A stretch of DNA of 64,000 bases from Microbacterium pseudoresistens (lineage in GTDB: Bacteria; Actinomycetota; Actinomycetes; Actinomycetales; Microbacteriaceae). Numbering within the stretch: position 1 is the first letter of the stretch; every line of letters starts with the position of its first letter. The notes beneath the pieces are model-generated. The model did no database searches. It was not told the origin of the DNA and saw only the letters and a program-made list of their open reading frames with translations. The stretch covers positions 744,001 through 808,000 of the forward strand of contig NZ_JACCBH010000001.1 in NCBI RefSeq assembly GCF_013409745.1. Reading direction: 5' to 3'. The position numbers and the translations under genes are program-made. Shown here in pieces: positions 48,602-57,669 of this stretch.

Positions 48602-49780
48602 TCAGCCGTTGCCGTTGGAGCAGGTGCGCTGGTCGGCGCGATTGCCAGAGACTTCGGGCGGCAGCGTCGTGACCGGGGCGGGCTCGGCGCCCTCGGTGGG
48701 CGGGGGCGCGGGCGCGCCGGTGCCGTCGTCGGCGAGGACGACCCCGTCGTCCTCCCCCGGCTGATGCGTGATCTGCAACGGGGTGTTGGCGCGGATCGCG
48801 TCCCACAGGATGTCGGCCGACGCCGTGTCGGGGATGACGTGGTTCGGGTTCTCCGGATCCCACAGCGTGGGGTACTGCACGAAGGTGATCTCTTCGACCG
48901 GCACGCTCTTCAGCGCCAGGGCGAGTTGGGCGAGCAAGATCGGGTTGGTCAGGCTCTGGCTGGGCGTGACGTTCTCGAACGCCGTGTTCACGAGCCGCAT
49001 CAGCGTGCCCGTGTCCCGGAGCACCTCGTCGCTGGACACCTTGCGCACCAGGCTCGACAGGTACTGCTGCTGGTTTCCGATGCGGCTCAGGTCGCTGCCG
49101 TTGCCCACCCCGTGCCGGGTGCGCAGAAACTTCAGCGCCTCCACGCCCGCGATGGTGTGCTCGCCGGCCGGCAGGTCGAGGTCGGTGTCGGGATCGACGA
49201 TGGGCGACGCCAGGCACACCTCCACCCCGCCGACGGCGTTGGTGATCTCGATCACACCGCCGAAGGTGACCGACGCCGCGAACTCGATGTCCTGCCCCGT
49301 GAGCTGAGTGATGGTCGAGGCGACGCAGGCGAGCTCGCCGTACTGGTAGGCGGAGTTCAGCGGCTGCTTCGACATGGCCTCGCGCGTGTCGCCGTCGGCG
49401 TCGACGCATGACGGGATGGGGATCTGCAGATCGCGGGGGAAGCTCACCGCGGTGACCCGCCGCGGATCCGACGAGACGTGCACGAGCAGGTTGACGTCGT
49501 TGAGCGTGCCGTTGTCGTCTTCGATGAGGATGCCGTCCTCATCCAGCGGGCACCGGTCGCCGAACAGGTACGCGTAGTCCTGCTCGCACACGTCCAGCCC
49601 GACGAGCAGCAGATCGAACCCCTCGGTGTACGCGCCGAGGTCGGGCGGCAGAGACTCCTGCCCCTCGAGGGCGACCGCCCCGTCTCCGAAGGTGTGCGCG
49701 AGATCGTTGACGACGAATCCAGCGACGGCGACGGCACTGACGAGCACGACCGACGCGGCGATGCCGATGAGCTTCAGCAC
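48602..49780 (-). CDS. LytR-CpsA-Psr (LCP) family protein, copy 1
   Basis: A 392-residue LCP protein, which attaches teichoic acid or arabinogalactan-type polymers to peptidoglycan. One N-terminal membrane helix (about 5-25) anchors it outside. The LCP domain has LLVGLDVCEQ, DVNLLVHVSSDPRRVTAVSFPRDLQIPI (Asp/Arg pyrophosphate site), GGVIEITNAVGGVEVCL and KFLRTRHGVGNGSDLSRIGNQQ. A C-terminal tail ends in CSNGNG. The GTG at 49780 is the first in-frame start by rule, but it leaves almost no cytoplasmic residues. The true start may be an alternative codon near 49852, adding a basic segment as in copy 2. Confidence 0.88.
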   Translation of the reverse strand: MLKLIGIAASVVLVSAVAVAGFVVNDLAHTFGDGAVALEGQESLPPDLGAYTEGFDLLLVGLDVCEQDYAYLFGDRCPLDEDGILIEDDNGTLNDVNLLVHVSSDPRRVTAVSFPRDLQIPIPSCVDADGDTREAMSKQPLNSAYQYGELACVASTITQLTGQDIEFAASVTFGGVIEITNAVGGVEVCLASPIVDPDTDLDLPAGEHTIAGVEALKFLRTRHGVGNGSDLSRIGNQQQYLSSLVRKVSSDEVLRDTGTLMRLVNTAFENVTPSQSLTNPILLAQLALALKSVPVEEITFVQYPTLWDPENPNHVIPDTASADILWDAIRANTPLQITHQPGEDDGVVLADDGTGAPAPPPTEGAEPAPVTTLPPEVSGNRADQRTCSNGNG

Positions 49781-49848
49781 TTGCGTCCAGACACGCGTCG
49801 CCCGCCCGCGCCGATGTCGGGCCAGCGGTGAGCGCTCGTCAGAACGGC

Positions 49849-51102
49849 TCAGTTTCCGACACCGTTCGAGCAGGTCTCGTCCTTGGCCGACTGGCCCTTG
49901 ACGCCGTCGGGCAGCGTGACGACGCCCGGAGTGGTCGGCGGCGTCGACGGGTCGACGGTCTCGCCGTCACCGGGGGTCGTGTCGACGGGCGTCTCGATCG
50001 GACTGCCGTCGGGGTTCACGGCCCCATCGCTGTGCCCGGTCACCTGCAGCTGCTGGTTCGCCTCGAGCGCAGCCCAGAGGATGTCGGCGCTGTCGTAGTC
50101 CGGAACGACGCGATCGATGTCGTCCGGGTCGGTGAAGACGGGGTACTGCAGGAAGTTGATGTCTTCATACGGCACGTTCTTCATCGCGAGGGCGATCTGC
50201 ACGAGCAGCACGGGGTTGGTCAGGCTCTTGCTGGGCGTGACGTTCTCCAGCGCGGTCCGGGCGAGCGAGAGCAGCGTCGCGGGATTCGTCAGCACCTCCT
50301 CACTGACGAGCTTGCGCGCCAGCGCCGACATGTACACCTGCTGATTGCTGATGCGGCCCAGGTCGCTGCCGTCGCCGATGCCGTGCCTGGTGCGCAGGAA
50401 CTGCAGGGCGTTCCAGCCGGCGAGGTTGACGACGCCGGCGGGAAGATCCAGCCCGGTGTACGGGTCGCTGAGACCGTTCGCGATGCACACCGGCACGCCT
50501 CCGATCGAGTTCGTGATGTCGATCACGCCCTGCCAGGTGACCTTCGCCGCGAACTGGATGTCGAGCCCCGAGAGCTCCGAGACCGTCTGCACCACGCAGT
50601 TGAGACCGCCGGTGTCGAGCGCGAGGTTGATCTGCGCCTTCGAGCTGGCCGAGGTCTCGTTGCCGTTCTCGTCGGTGCACTCCGGCCTGGGAACCATGAG
50701 GTCGCGAGGGAATGTGACGACCGTCACGCGGCGTGGGTTGTCGGAGATGTGCAGCAGCATGTTCACGTCGTTGCGCGCGCCGCCTTCATCTTCGGTGCAC
50801 CGCTCGCCGAAGGACTCCTCGTAGCCCTCCTCGCACTCGTCGCTGCCGACGAGCAGCATGTTCACGCCGCCTTCGATCGCCCCGATGTCGGGCGGAACCG
50901 ACTCCTGGCCGGCGATGTCGACGGCGTTGTCGGTGAACGGCTTCGACAGGTCGTTGAAGACGTACGCCGCGACGCTCACGCCGCTCACGAGCACGACGGC
51001 CATGGCGATGCCGACGATCTTCAGCAACTGGCCCCAGGCGCTGGGTTTGCGCAACTGGCCGTGCCCGGCGACGGGGCGTCGAGTTCGGGAGTTCGCGCTC
51101 AC
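49849..51102 (-). CDS. LytR-CpsA-Psr (LCP) family protein, copy 2
   Basis: A 417-residue paralogue of the next gene downstream, with a basic cytoplasmic N-terminus (SRTRRPVAGHGQLRK), one helix (about 30-50) and the LCP domain: MLLVGSDECEEG, NDVNMLLHISDNPRRVTVVTFPRDLMVP, GVIDITNSIGGVPVCI and QFLRTRHGIGDGSDLGRISNQQVYMSALA. It ends in a similar CSNGVGN tail. GTG 51102 is chosen because longer frames would start inside the tRNA-Ser gene and because GAAAGG lies about 8 nt upstream. Confidence 0.9.
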   Translation of the reverse strand: MSANSRTRRPVAGHGQLRKPSAWGQLLKIVGIAMAVVLVSGVSVAAYVFNDLSKPFTDNAVDIAGQESVPPDIGAIEGGVNMLLVGSDECEEGYEESFGERCTEDEGGARNDVNMLLHISDNPRRVTVVTFPRDLMVPRPECTDENGNETSASSKAQINLALDTGGLNCVVQTVSELSGLDIQFAAKVTWQGVIDITNSIGGVPVCIANGLSDPYTGLDLPAGVVNLAGWNALQFLRTRHGIGDGSDLGRISNQQVYMSALARKLVSEEVLTNPATLLSLARTALENVTPSKSLTNPVLLVQIALAMKNVPYEDINFLQYPVFTDPDDIDRVVPDYDSADILWAALEANQQLQVTGHSDGAVNPDGSPIETPVDTTPGDGETVDPSTPPTTPGVVTLPDGVKGQSAKDETCSNGVGN

Positions 51103-51141
51103 TCGGTGCCTTTCGGGGATTCTGCCGTTGCGAGGATTCTG

Positions 51142-51226
51142 CGGAGGGTGTGGGATTCGAACCCACGGGACATCGCTGCCCACTGGTTTTCAAGACCAGC
51201 TCCATCGGCCGCTCGGACAACCCTCC
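51142..51226 (-). tRNA. tRNA-Ser (anticodon TGA)
   Basis: 85 nt without an encoded CCA (the genome reads CAG after the discriminator). The acceptor strand GGAGGGT pairs with ACCCTCC, the anticodon stem-loop is CTGGT-CTTGAAA-ACCAG giving TGA, and a long variable arm is present. It is 39 bp upstream of the second LCP gene. Confidence 0.95.
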
Positions 51227-51332
51227 CGAGGCGCACTCTCGTACGCGACGATCAGGCGTCGAGTCTATCCGACACGATGCGCTCCCATTCTGTCTGCCAC
51301 GGCTGGAGACACCCTGGATGCCCGCCGCGGAC

Positions 51333-52130
51333 TCACATCGCGGGGATCGTCTCGAGCGCGACGGCGAGCCCGCCCTGCTCGACGGATGCCGTCGTCTCGG
51401 TGGCCGCAGCCTTCACCTCGTCTGGCGCCTGCCCCATGGCAACGGCCCGGCCGCCGACCGCCTGCGCCCAGCCGAACATGCCGATGTCGTTGCGCCCGTC
51501 GCCAGCCACGAACACGCGTGCACCGTCGTGCTCGCGCGCCGCGCGCACCCGCTCCAGCGCCGTGCCCTTGTCGACGCCGTGGGGCGCGATGTCGAGCCAC
51601 GCCGTCCAGCCGATCGCGTACGACACCTCGTCGAGCCCCACCTCGCGCACGAGACGCTGGAAGTCGGCTTCGTCGTGGCGTGGAGAGACGACAACCACGC
51701 GCGAGACCTCCTGCGCGGAGAGCTCGTCGAAGCTGACCTGCCTGGCATTCTCCAGCGCCCACTCGCCGATGACATCCGTGTACAGCCGTTCACCGTCGGC
51801 CAGCTCCACCATGTACCGCGCCTCGGACAGCCGTTCGGCGAGCAGGCCGAGCACGGCGCGCGGGTCGAAGGTCTCGACGTGCCAGCGCTCGTAGCCGTCG
51901 GCGGTGCGGCGCATCGTGACGGCACCGTTCGAGCACACGACGTACTCGGGCGCGATGCCGAGTTCATCGAGGAAGCGGCCCGCCGTGACCCAACTGCGGC
52001 CGGTCGCGAGGGTCACCTCGTGGCCGGCATCGCGCACGCGGGCGACGGCTTCGACCACTCCGGGGCTGAAGGTCTCGTCTTCGAACACGAGCGTGCCGTC
52101 GACGTCGAGCCCGATGAGCCAGGCCGTCAT
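51333..52130 (-). CDS. HAD-superfamily hydrolase (Cof type)
   Basis: A 265-residue phosphatase of the Cof/IIB group. The nucleophile motif is [11 protein letters not shown] (D9 and D11), motif II is LATGRS, the Lys motif [10 protein letters not shown], and motif [18 protein letters not shown]. The C2B cap lies at about 80-190. Such enzymes dephosphorylate sugar phosphates or flavin precursors with broad specificity. The ATG overlaps the serS stop codon by 4 bp, so it is translated from the serS message. Confidence 0.9.
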   Translation of the reverse strand: MTAWLIGLDVDGTLVFEDETFSPGVVEAVARVRDAGHEVTLATGRSWVTAGRFLDELGIAPEYVVCSNGAVTMRRTADGYERWHVETFDPRAVLGLLAERLSEARYMVELADGERLYTDVIGEWALENARQVSFDELSAQEVSRVVVVSPRHDEADFQRLVREVGLDEVSYAIGWTAWLDIAPHGVDKGTALERVRAAREHDGARVFVAGDGRNDIGMFGWAQAVGGRAVAMGQAPDEVKAAATETTASVEQGGLAVALETIPAM

Positions 52131-53437
52131 CCGGCCGCCCCGTCGGTGTCTTCATGGCTGAGCGGGTGCATCACCTCGAGCCCGCCGAGGTAGGGGCGCA
52201 GCACCTCGGGCACCACGACGGAGCCGTCGGCCTGTTGATGCGTCTCGAGCAGCGCCACGATCCAGCGCGTGGTCGCCAGGGTTCCGTTGAGTGTGGCGAC
52301 GTGCTGGGTCTTGCCCGGCTTCCCGTCTTCTCCCGCGAGGCGGTGGCGCACATCCAGGCGGCGCGCCTGGTATGTGGTGCAGTTCGACGTGGAGGTCAGC
52401 TCGCGGAACGCGCCCTGCGTGGGCACCCAGGCCTCGATGTCGTACTTACGCGCGGCGCTGGATCCGAGATCGCCCGCGGCGACGTCGATCACCCGGTACG
52501 ACAGGCCCAGCGAGGTGAGCATCTGCTCCTGCAGCGCGACGAGCCGCAGGTGCTCGGCCTCAGCATCGGACGGGTCGGTGTACACGAACATCTCCAGCTT
52601 GTTGAACTGGTGGACGCGGATGATGCCACGGGTGTCCTTGCCGTGCGATCCGGCCTCGCGGCGATAGCAGGTCGACCACCCGGCGTACCGCAGCGCACCC
52701 GCCGACAGGTCGACGATCTCATCCTTGTGGTATCCGGCGAGCGCGACCTCGCTCGTGCCGACGAGGTACAGGTCGTCATCCTTGTCGAGGTGGTACACCT
52801 CATCGGCGTGCTCGCCGAGGAACCCCGTGCCCTGCATGATCTCGGGGCGCACGAGGGTGGGCGTGATGAGCGGCACGAAACCGGCCTGCAGCGCCCTGTC
52901 CAGCGCCAGATTCATCAGGGCGATCTCCAGGCGTGCTCCGATGCCGCGGAGGAAGTAGAAGCGGGCGCCCGAGACCTTCGCCCCGCGCTCCATGTCGATG
53001 GCGCCGAGCAGTTCGCCCAGCTCGAGGTGGTCGCGCGGCTCGAAGTCGAAGACGGGCTGCTCGCCGACGCGGCGCAGTTCGACGAAGTCCTCTTCGCCGC
53101 CGGCGGGCACCCCCTCGATGATGACGTTCTGCACCCGGCCGAGCGCGTCGGCGGCCGCCTCGCCCGCGGCATGAGCAGCATGCTGGGCCTGCTTCACCCG
53201 CTCGGCGAGCTCCTTGGCCTGCGCGACGAGGGCGGGCTTGTCCTCCTTGGGAGCGGCGGCGACCTGCTTGCCGAAGGCGTTCTGCTGCGCACGCAGCTCT
53301 TCGAACGCGGTCAGCGCGGTGCGGCGGGATCGATCGGCCTCGATGGCGGCGTCGACGGTCTCCGGCGCGTTGCCGCGCGCGGTCTGGGAACGTCGGACGA
53401 GCTCGGGCTCGTCGCGCAGAAGGGCGAGATCGATCAC
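52127..53437 (-). CDS. serS: Seryl-tRNA synthetase
   Basis: A 436-residue class II synthetase that charges the tRNA-Ser genes nearby (and tRNA-Sec where present). The N-terminal coiled-coil arm (about 30-100) binds the long variable arm of tRNA-Ser. The catalytic domain has [36 protein letters not shown] (motif 2) and [18 protein letters not shown] (motif 3). GTG 53437 has TAGACT (53449 to 53444) 6 nt upstream, suggesting a leaderless message. It is divergent from the lipid-kinase-like gene at 53536. Confidence 0.96.
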   Translation of the reverse strand: MIDLALLRDEPELVRRSQTARGNAPETVDAAIEADRSRRTALTAFEELRAQQNAFGKQVAAAPKEDKPALVAQAKELAERVKQAQHAAHAAGEAAADALGRVQNVIIEGVPAGGEEDFVELRRVGEQPVFDFEPRDHLELGELLGAIDMERGAKVSGARFYFLRGIGARLEIALMNLALDRALQAGFVPLITPTLVRPEIMQGTGFLGEHADEVYHLDKDDDLYLVGTSEVALAGYHKDEIVDLSAGALRYAGWSTCYRREAGSHGKDTRGIIRVHQFNKLEMFVYTDPSDAEAEHLRLVALQEQMLTSLGLSYRVIDVAAGDLGSSAARKYDIEAWVPTQGAFRELTSTSNCTTYQARRLDVRHRLAGEDGKPGKTQHVATLNGTLATTRWIVALLETHQQADGSVVVPEVLRPYLGGLEVMHPLSHEDTDGAAG

Positions 53438-53535
53438 CCCTCGAGTCTAATCGGCCTCGCGCCGCAGGCTTCCGGGCGCGGCCCGCCCGGGCATCCGCGC
53501 CACGATCCGTGTGCCCGGGGCTCTAAGCTTTCGCC

Positions 53536-54525
53536 ATGACCGCTGACGACCACCGCCGTGCCGCGCTGGTCGTCAACCCCGTCAAGGCCGATGCCCCCCG
53601 GCTGCAGCGTCTGCTCGTCGATCTCTCGAACGAGGCCGGATGGGCCGAACCCGAGATCATCGAGACGAGCGTCGACGATCCGGGGCAGCAGGCCACGCGG
53701 CGCGCGCTCGACGGCGCCGCCGCCGTGCTTGTGGCGGGAGGCGACGGCACCGTGCGGGCCGTGTCGGAGGCGATGGCCCGATCCGAGGTGCCGCTCGCGA
53801 TCATCCCCAGCGGCACGGGCAACCTCCTCGCCCGCAACCTCGGCCTGCCGCTGGCAGACCCACGGCGCATGATCCGCGCCGTGTTCGAGGGCGACGTGCA
53901 CGATGTCGACGTCGGATGGGCGGAGTTCACCCGCGACGACGGGTCGCGCGACGAGCACGCCTTCGTCGTGCTGGCCGGTATCGGGCTCGACGCCGACATG
54001 ATCGCCAACACACGCCCCGCGCTGAAGAAGTCGATGGGGTGGGTCGCCTACGTCGACGGCGCGGCCCGGTCGCTCACCGCCGCGGAGCCCTTCCGCGTGG
54101 TCTATTCGATCGATGACGAGCGTCTGCATTCGGTGAAGGTGCAGAGCATGCTCTTCGCCAACTGCGGCACGCTGCCCGCGGGCATCGCCCTCATCCCCGA
54201 CGCCTCGATCGCCGATGGCGGGCTCGACGTCGCCGTCATCCAGCCGCGCGGCCCCTTCGGCTGGCTCGCCGTGTGGCGCACGGTCTGGTGGCAGAACTCC
54301 GTGCTGCGCCGCACCGAGACCGGGCGGCGCATGATCGCATGGGGCGGGCAGAACAGATCGGTGCGCTACCTGCGCGGTGCCTCCGCCGAGGCCGCCGCGA
54401 CCGAGGCCCGCCCTGTGGAGCTCGACGGCGACGAGTTCGGTGAGGCCGTGCGCATCCGCTGCCGCATCGACCCCGGCGCACTGCGCATCGTCTTCCCCGC
54501 CGGTATGGACGTCGCCCGCCTCTGA
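53536..54525 (+). CDS. Diacylglycerol kinase-family lipid kinase
   Basis: A 329-residue DAGK/YegS-type protein. LVVNPVKADAPRL begins the fold. VLVAGGDGTVRAVSEAM is the GGDGT nucleotide loop, and LAIIPSGTGNLLARNLGLPL the second signature. The C-terminal beta-rich domain (about 150-320) follows. It phosphorylates diacylglycerol or a related lipid, possibly a phosphatidylinositol-type precursor. ATG 53536 has TAAGCT (53524-53529) 6 nt upstream, so a leaderless start is likely. Confidence 0.9.
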   Translation: MTADDHRRAALVVNPVKADAPRLQRLLVDLSNEAGWAEPEIIETSVDDPGQQATRRALDGAAAVLVAGGDGTVRAVSEAMARSEVPLAIIPSGTGNLLARNLGLPLADPRRMIRAVFEGDVHDVDVGWAEFTRDDGSRDEHAFVVLAGIGLDADMIANTRPALKKSMGWVAYVDGAARSLTAAEPFRVVYSIDDERLHSVKVQSMLFANCGTLPAGIALIPDASIADGGLDVAVIQPRGPFGWLAVWRTVWWQNSVLRRTETGRRMIAWGGQNRSVRYLRGASAEAAATEARPVELDGDEFGEAVRIRCRIDPGALRIVFPAGMDVARL

Positions 54526-54555
54526 CGGGGGCGCCCGGCGTCAGAGCTCAGCCGG

Positions 54556-54611
54556 CGATCGGCCCTCAACTAGCGATGGGCCCTCAACCAGCGAGATGGG
54601 CCCTCAACCAG
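54556..54611. repeat. Tandem 18-20 bp repeats at the lipoprotein 3' end
   Basis: Three imperfect units (54556-54573, 54574-54591, 54592-54611) built on CGATGGGCCCTCAACCAG. The last copy overlaps the stop codon of the lipoprotein gene, so the repeats look like slipped copies of the gene's own 3' end. Confidence 0.85.
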
Positions 54612-55335
54612 CGATGGGCACCGCGCCGTCGAGGTTGTCTCCCACGAGCGTCAGCACCTGCGGACCCTCCGGCCGCGCGCCGATATCGAGCACGGTAAGG
54701 CGAGGAGCCATGTCCATCGTGCACGCCCGATCCTCGGAGCGGAACGACACGGTCGCGCCGTCGGAGCTCGGCTCCACCGACTCCACGATCGGCGGACAGC
54801 TCGACGAGCCCCACGTCAGAAGGACGACGCCGGTGGCGTCGTACCAGCCCGCGCTCGGCGCATAGTCGGTGCCCTCGCCCGGAACACCCATGAGCGAGCC
54901 GTCGCCGGCGAGGATGATCTCTGTGTCGGATCCGTCGCCGGACACCGTGAGGACGACATCGGACGACGGATCGATCCCCTCCGGCACAGCGAGGAACGAC
55001 GCGCGCGGCGCGTAGTCGGCGGTGCACGCGGCCTTCTCATCCGCGACCGACAGCGTCACATCGATGCTCTGCCCGTCCGTGCTCTGCCCGTCGCCGCGTT
55101 CCCCCTCGGCCGCCGGTCGGCATGCCGTCGAGGAGGAGCCCCACGTGATGATCGCGATGGCGCGGCCCCGGTCGATCCACGCCGCGGCCGCGCTCGGCTG
55201 CTCCGGCGTCGGCGTGACGGTGGGAGGCGAGGCGGGAATCTCCGACGGCCGGCCGCCCGGCCCGCCCGCGCATCCCGCCAAGACGATCACCGCGGCCGCG
55301 AGCAACGCCGCCGCACCCGCACTACGCATCCTCAT
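54604..55335 (-). CDS. Lipoprotein with two repeated domains, 243 aa
   Basis: The signal peptide ends in the lipobox LAGC (C22), then a Pro/Thr-rich linker (to about residue 50). Two similar halves follow: AIITWGSSSTACRP...AACTADYAPRASFLAVPEG and VLLTWGSSSCPP...RACTMDMAPRLTVLDIG, each with two Cys that could form a disulfide. No family is recognised. TAGCAT (55347 to 55342) lies 6 nt from the ATG and coincides with the end of the IS982 element, so this gene's expression probably depends on the IS. Confidence 0.7.
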   Translation of the reverse strand: MRMRSAGAAALLAAAVIVLAGCAGGPGGRPSEIPASPPTVTPTPEQPSAAAAWIDRGRAIAIITWGSSSTACRPAAEGERGDGQSTDGQSIDVTLSVADEKAACTADYAPRASFLAVPEGIDPSSDVVLTVSGDGSDTEIILAGDGSLMGVPGEGTDYAPSAGWYDATGVVLLTWGSSSCPPIVESVEPSSDGATVSFRSEDRACTMDMAPRLTVLDIGARPEGPQVLTLVGDNLDGAVPIAG

Positions 55336-55343
55336 GCCGCCAT

Positions 55344-56347
55344 GCTAGATGAGTGAGTCCGTTTGCGTTCAGTGGTCGTAGGCGATGAGTGATCTCTTGA
55401 TGGGGGCGTCGATGAGCCAGTTGTGCCAGATGCTGGCGGCGAGGGCGAGGAGTCGCGCGGCGACTCGAGAGTAGACGCCTGCGATGGTGCGCCCGCCGTG
55501 GTCTTCGAGGGTGAGTTGGCCTTTCAAGGTGTCGAACACGGATTCGACCCATTGTCGGATCCCGCCGAGTTTCCCGAACCGCGGAGTCTCGTCTTTGCGG
55601 TCGGGGCGGATCAGATGCGCGCCGAGGTCGTCGGTGACGAACGCTTCGAACTCTTTCCCGGCGAAGCCCTTGTCGCCGACGATCACCTGGCCCGGCTGAA
55701 TGAGGTGCCGGTCCTGCCGCAACAGAGCTTCGGTGACTTCTCGTTCACCGATCTTTGGATTCGCGAGTCCCCAGATCACGGGCATCCCGTCGGGGGTGCA
55801 GACAAGGTAGAGCGGGAATCCCCAGAAGAACCGGGAGTGGGAGGCGCAGTATCCATAACCGGCGTCGTCGGCGAGGTCGGAGCGTTTCACCGTCTCGCGG
55901 GACTTCCCGCACGGCAGCGGGGTCGAGTCGACCAGCCGGGTGATCTCTCCAAATGTCGGGGTATCGCGGGCGAGCTCGGTGATCACCGCCGAGAGTAACC
56001 CGGTCGATTGGCGGACGCGTTTGCCCCACCCGGACTGCTTCGGAATGCCCGGGAACATGCCGCGCAGATGCGCCCTCGCGTAACGGATCCACTTCCGATC
56101 CGACGCGATCCCGAGCAGATGCTGCGCGACGAGCAGACACAACAACTCGACGTCATTCAGCACCGGCTTGCGACCGGGCGACCGGTCACGGGTGAAGCCG
56201 ATCGCGGGCAGGATCCGATCATCGAGATGGACATAGAGTGTGACAAGGAGGGTGTTGAGGTCTGTTTTCACACACTGGGCTTAACACCCTCCGCCTCCGA
56301 TTAACAGCCTCCACGCCGCCAACGCCAAACGGACTCACTCATCTAGC
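55344..56347 (-). mobile_element. IS982-family insertion sequence
   Basis: About 1.0 kb with terminal inverted repeats of 22 bp (55344-55365 and 56326-56347), one intact transposase, and no recognisable target duplication in the flanks. The left end abuts the start region of the lipoprotein gene. Confidence 0.85.
55369..56271 (-). CDS. IS982-family transposase
   Basis: A 300-residue DDE transposase. MKTDLNTLLVTLYVHLDD is the typical IS982 start. LVDSTPLPCGKS holds the first Asp, VIVGDKGFAGKEF the second, and WVESVFDTLKGQLTLEDHG the Glu, with the DxG/DKGF pattern of this family. The frame is intact. It is transcribed toward the lipoprotein gene, so read-through or an outward promoter could affect that gene. 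Confidence 0.92.
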   Translation of the reverse strand: MKTDLNTLLVTLYVHLDDRILPAIGFTRDRSPGRKPVLNDVELLCLLVAQHLLGIASDRKWIRYARAHLRGMFPGIPKQSGWGKRVRQSTGLLSAVITELARDTPTFGEITRLVDSTPLPCGKSRETVKRSDLADDAGYGYCASHSRFFWGFPLYLVCTPDGMPVIWGLANPKIGEREVTEALLRQDRHLIQPGQVIVGDKGFAGKEFEAFVTDDLGAHLIRPDRKDETPRFGKLGGIRQWVESVFDTLKGQLTLEDHGGRTIAGVYSRVAARLLALAASIWHNWLIDAPIKRSLIAYDH

Positions 56348-56439
56348 GGCGCAGCATCGGCGCGCGAAATGCGCTCCGACACGGGCGGACGTCCTGCGCA
56401 TCGGCTCATCCCGATGCGCAGGACGCGGCGACACCGCGT

Positions 56440-57633
56440 CTAGGCGACCACGGATCCTCGCTGCACGACAAGAAGATGAGCGTCGATCTCCCACAGGGCG
56501 GAGGGGTTCTCGATCGGATCGTCGCTGAGCACGATGGCGTCGCCGTGGGCACCGTGATCCAGGTGGCCCAGCGAGGCGTCGCCGAAGATCTCCGCGTTGC
56601 CCGCGGTCATGGAGTGCAGCGCCTCCTCGGCCCCGATCGCTTCGACCTGCAGCTGCACGCCGCGGAGCTGCTCATCCTCCATATCTCCCATGAGGTCGGT
56701 GCCGAATCCGAGCCGGACCCCCGCACGCAGCGCGAGCTGCGCTGCCTCCTTCCCCTTCGAGAGCACCTCGGCGTTCTTTGCGAGCGAGACCTCGTTCAGG
56801 CCGAGCGATGCCCCTCGGAGACCCATGGCCTCGTATGTCACGAGCGTCGGCACGAGGAACACCCCCAGACGCGACATCTCCTCCGCGGTGGCGGCATCGA
56901 TGAAGTTGCCGTGCTCGATGCACCGGACGCCGTTCTCGATCGAGTGCCGCACCGACTCCGACGAGTACGAGTGCGCTGTGACATAGCTGCCTCGGCGGTG
57001 CGCCTCATCCGCGACGGCACGGAGCTCCTCGGCGGAGTACTGCGGAGACAGCAGAGGATCGGTCAACGAGAACACGCCCCCGGAGGTCATGACCTTGATC
57101 GCGTGAGCACCCGTGCGCAGACGATCGCGCACCGCCACCCGCAACGAGTCGACGCCGTCGACGAGCTCGCACATGTGCCCGTGGGTGAAGCACACGTCGA
57201 CGTGCTCGGATCGCGGGTCGCCGTGACCGCCCGTCTGGCTCAGCGCAGGCCCGGTGAAGAGATACCGCGGCGAGGGGAAGAGACCTCGATCGGCCGCGTG
57301 CTTCAGCCCGATGTCACCTCCCGCCACGTCCCGCACCGTGGTGAACCCCCGCCGTAGCGCGGCCTCCAGGCGCCTGCTGCCCTGCAGCGCCGCGTAGCTC
57401 AGCGGCCCTCGCTCGCTCTCGAATCCGTCCAGACTGAAGGCGTACGCGTGGAAATGCGCGTCGCTGAGTCCGGGGATGACCCATCTCCCGGAGCCGTCGA
57501 TCCGCTCCGCGCCTTCCGGAGCGCGATCCACGACGATGCCGTCCGCGATCGCGAGGTCGCGTTCGACGAAGCCCCGCCCGCGACCGCCCCACACCTTCGC
57601 GCCCGTGATGAGCATCGATCCTGTCCCTGTCAC
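56440..57633 (-). CDS. Amidohydrolase of the peptide-utilisation operon
   Basis: A 397-residue amidohydrolase of the imidazolonepropionase/Xaa-Pro dipeptidase-like group. Metal ligands are complete: HxH in LSDAHFHAY, carboxylated Lys in AIKVMTSGGV, His in VTAHSYSSE, His in CIEHGNF and Asp in FGTDLMG. Several relatives cleave dipeptides with a C-terminal cyclic or hydrophobic residue. It is the last gene of the operon, 36 bp after the dppF-like gene. Dipeptide or cyclic amide hydrolysis is the likely role (inference from context). Confidence 0.82.
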   Translation of the reverse strand: MTGTGSMLITGAKVWGGRGRGFVERDLAIADGIVVDRAPEGAERIDGSGRWVIPGLSDAHFHAYAFSLDGFESERGPLSYAALQGSRRLEAALRRGFTTVRDVAGGDIGLKHAADRGLFPSPRYLFTGPALSQTGGHGDPRSEHVDVCFTHGHMCELVDGVDSLRVAVRDRLRTGAHAIKVMTSGGVFSLTDPLLSPQYSAEELRAVADEAHRRGSYVTAHSYSSESVRHSIENGVRCIEHGNFIDAATAEEMSRLGVFLVPTLVTYEAMGLRGASLGLNEVSLAKNAEVLSKGKEAAQLALRAGVRLGFGTDLMGDMEDEQLRGVQLQVEAIGAEEALHSMTAGNAEIFGDASLGHLDHGAHGDAIVLSDDPIENPSALWEIDAHLLVVQRGSVVA

Positions 57634-57669
57634 ATCTGCTCCATTCGATACCAGGACGAAGACGTCGCT

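Noticed and set aside
48602..51102. Idea that the two LCP genes are one gene split by a frameshift
   Set aside because: Each has its own membrane helix, complete LCP domain and C-terminal tail, so they are tandem paralogues.
55336..56355. Target-site duplication around the IS982 element
   Set aside because: The flanks (CCGCCAT and GGCGCAG) are not direct repeats; the apparent CTAGAT similarity is part of the inverted repeat.
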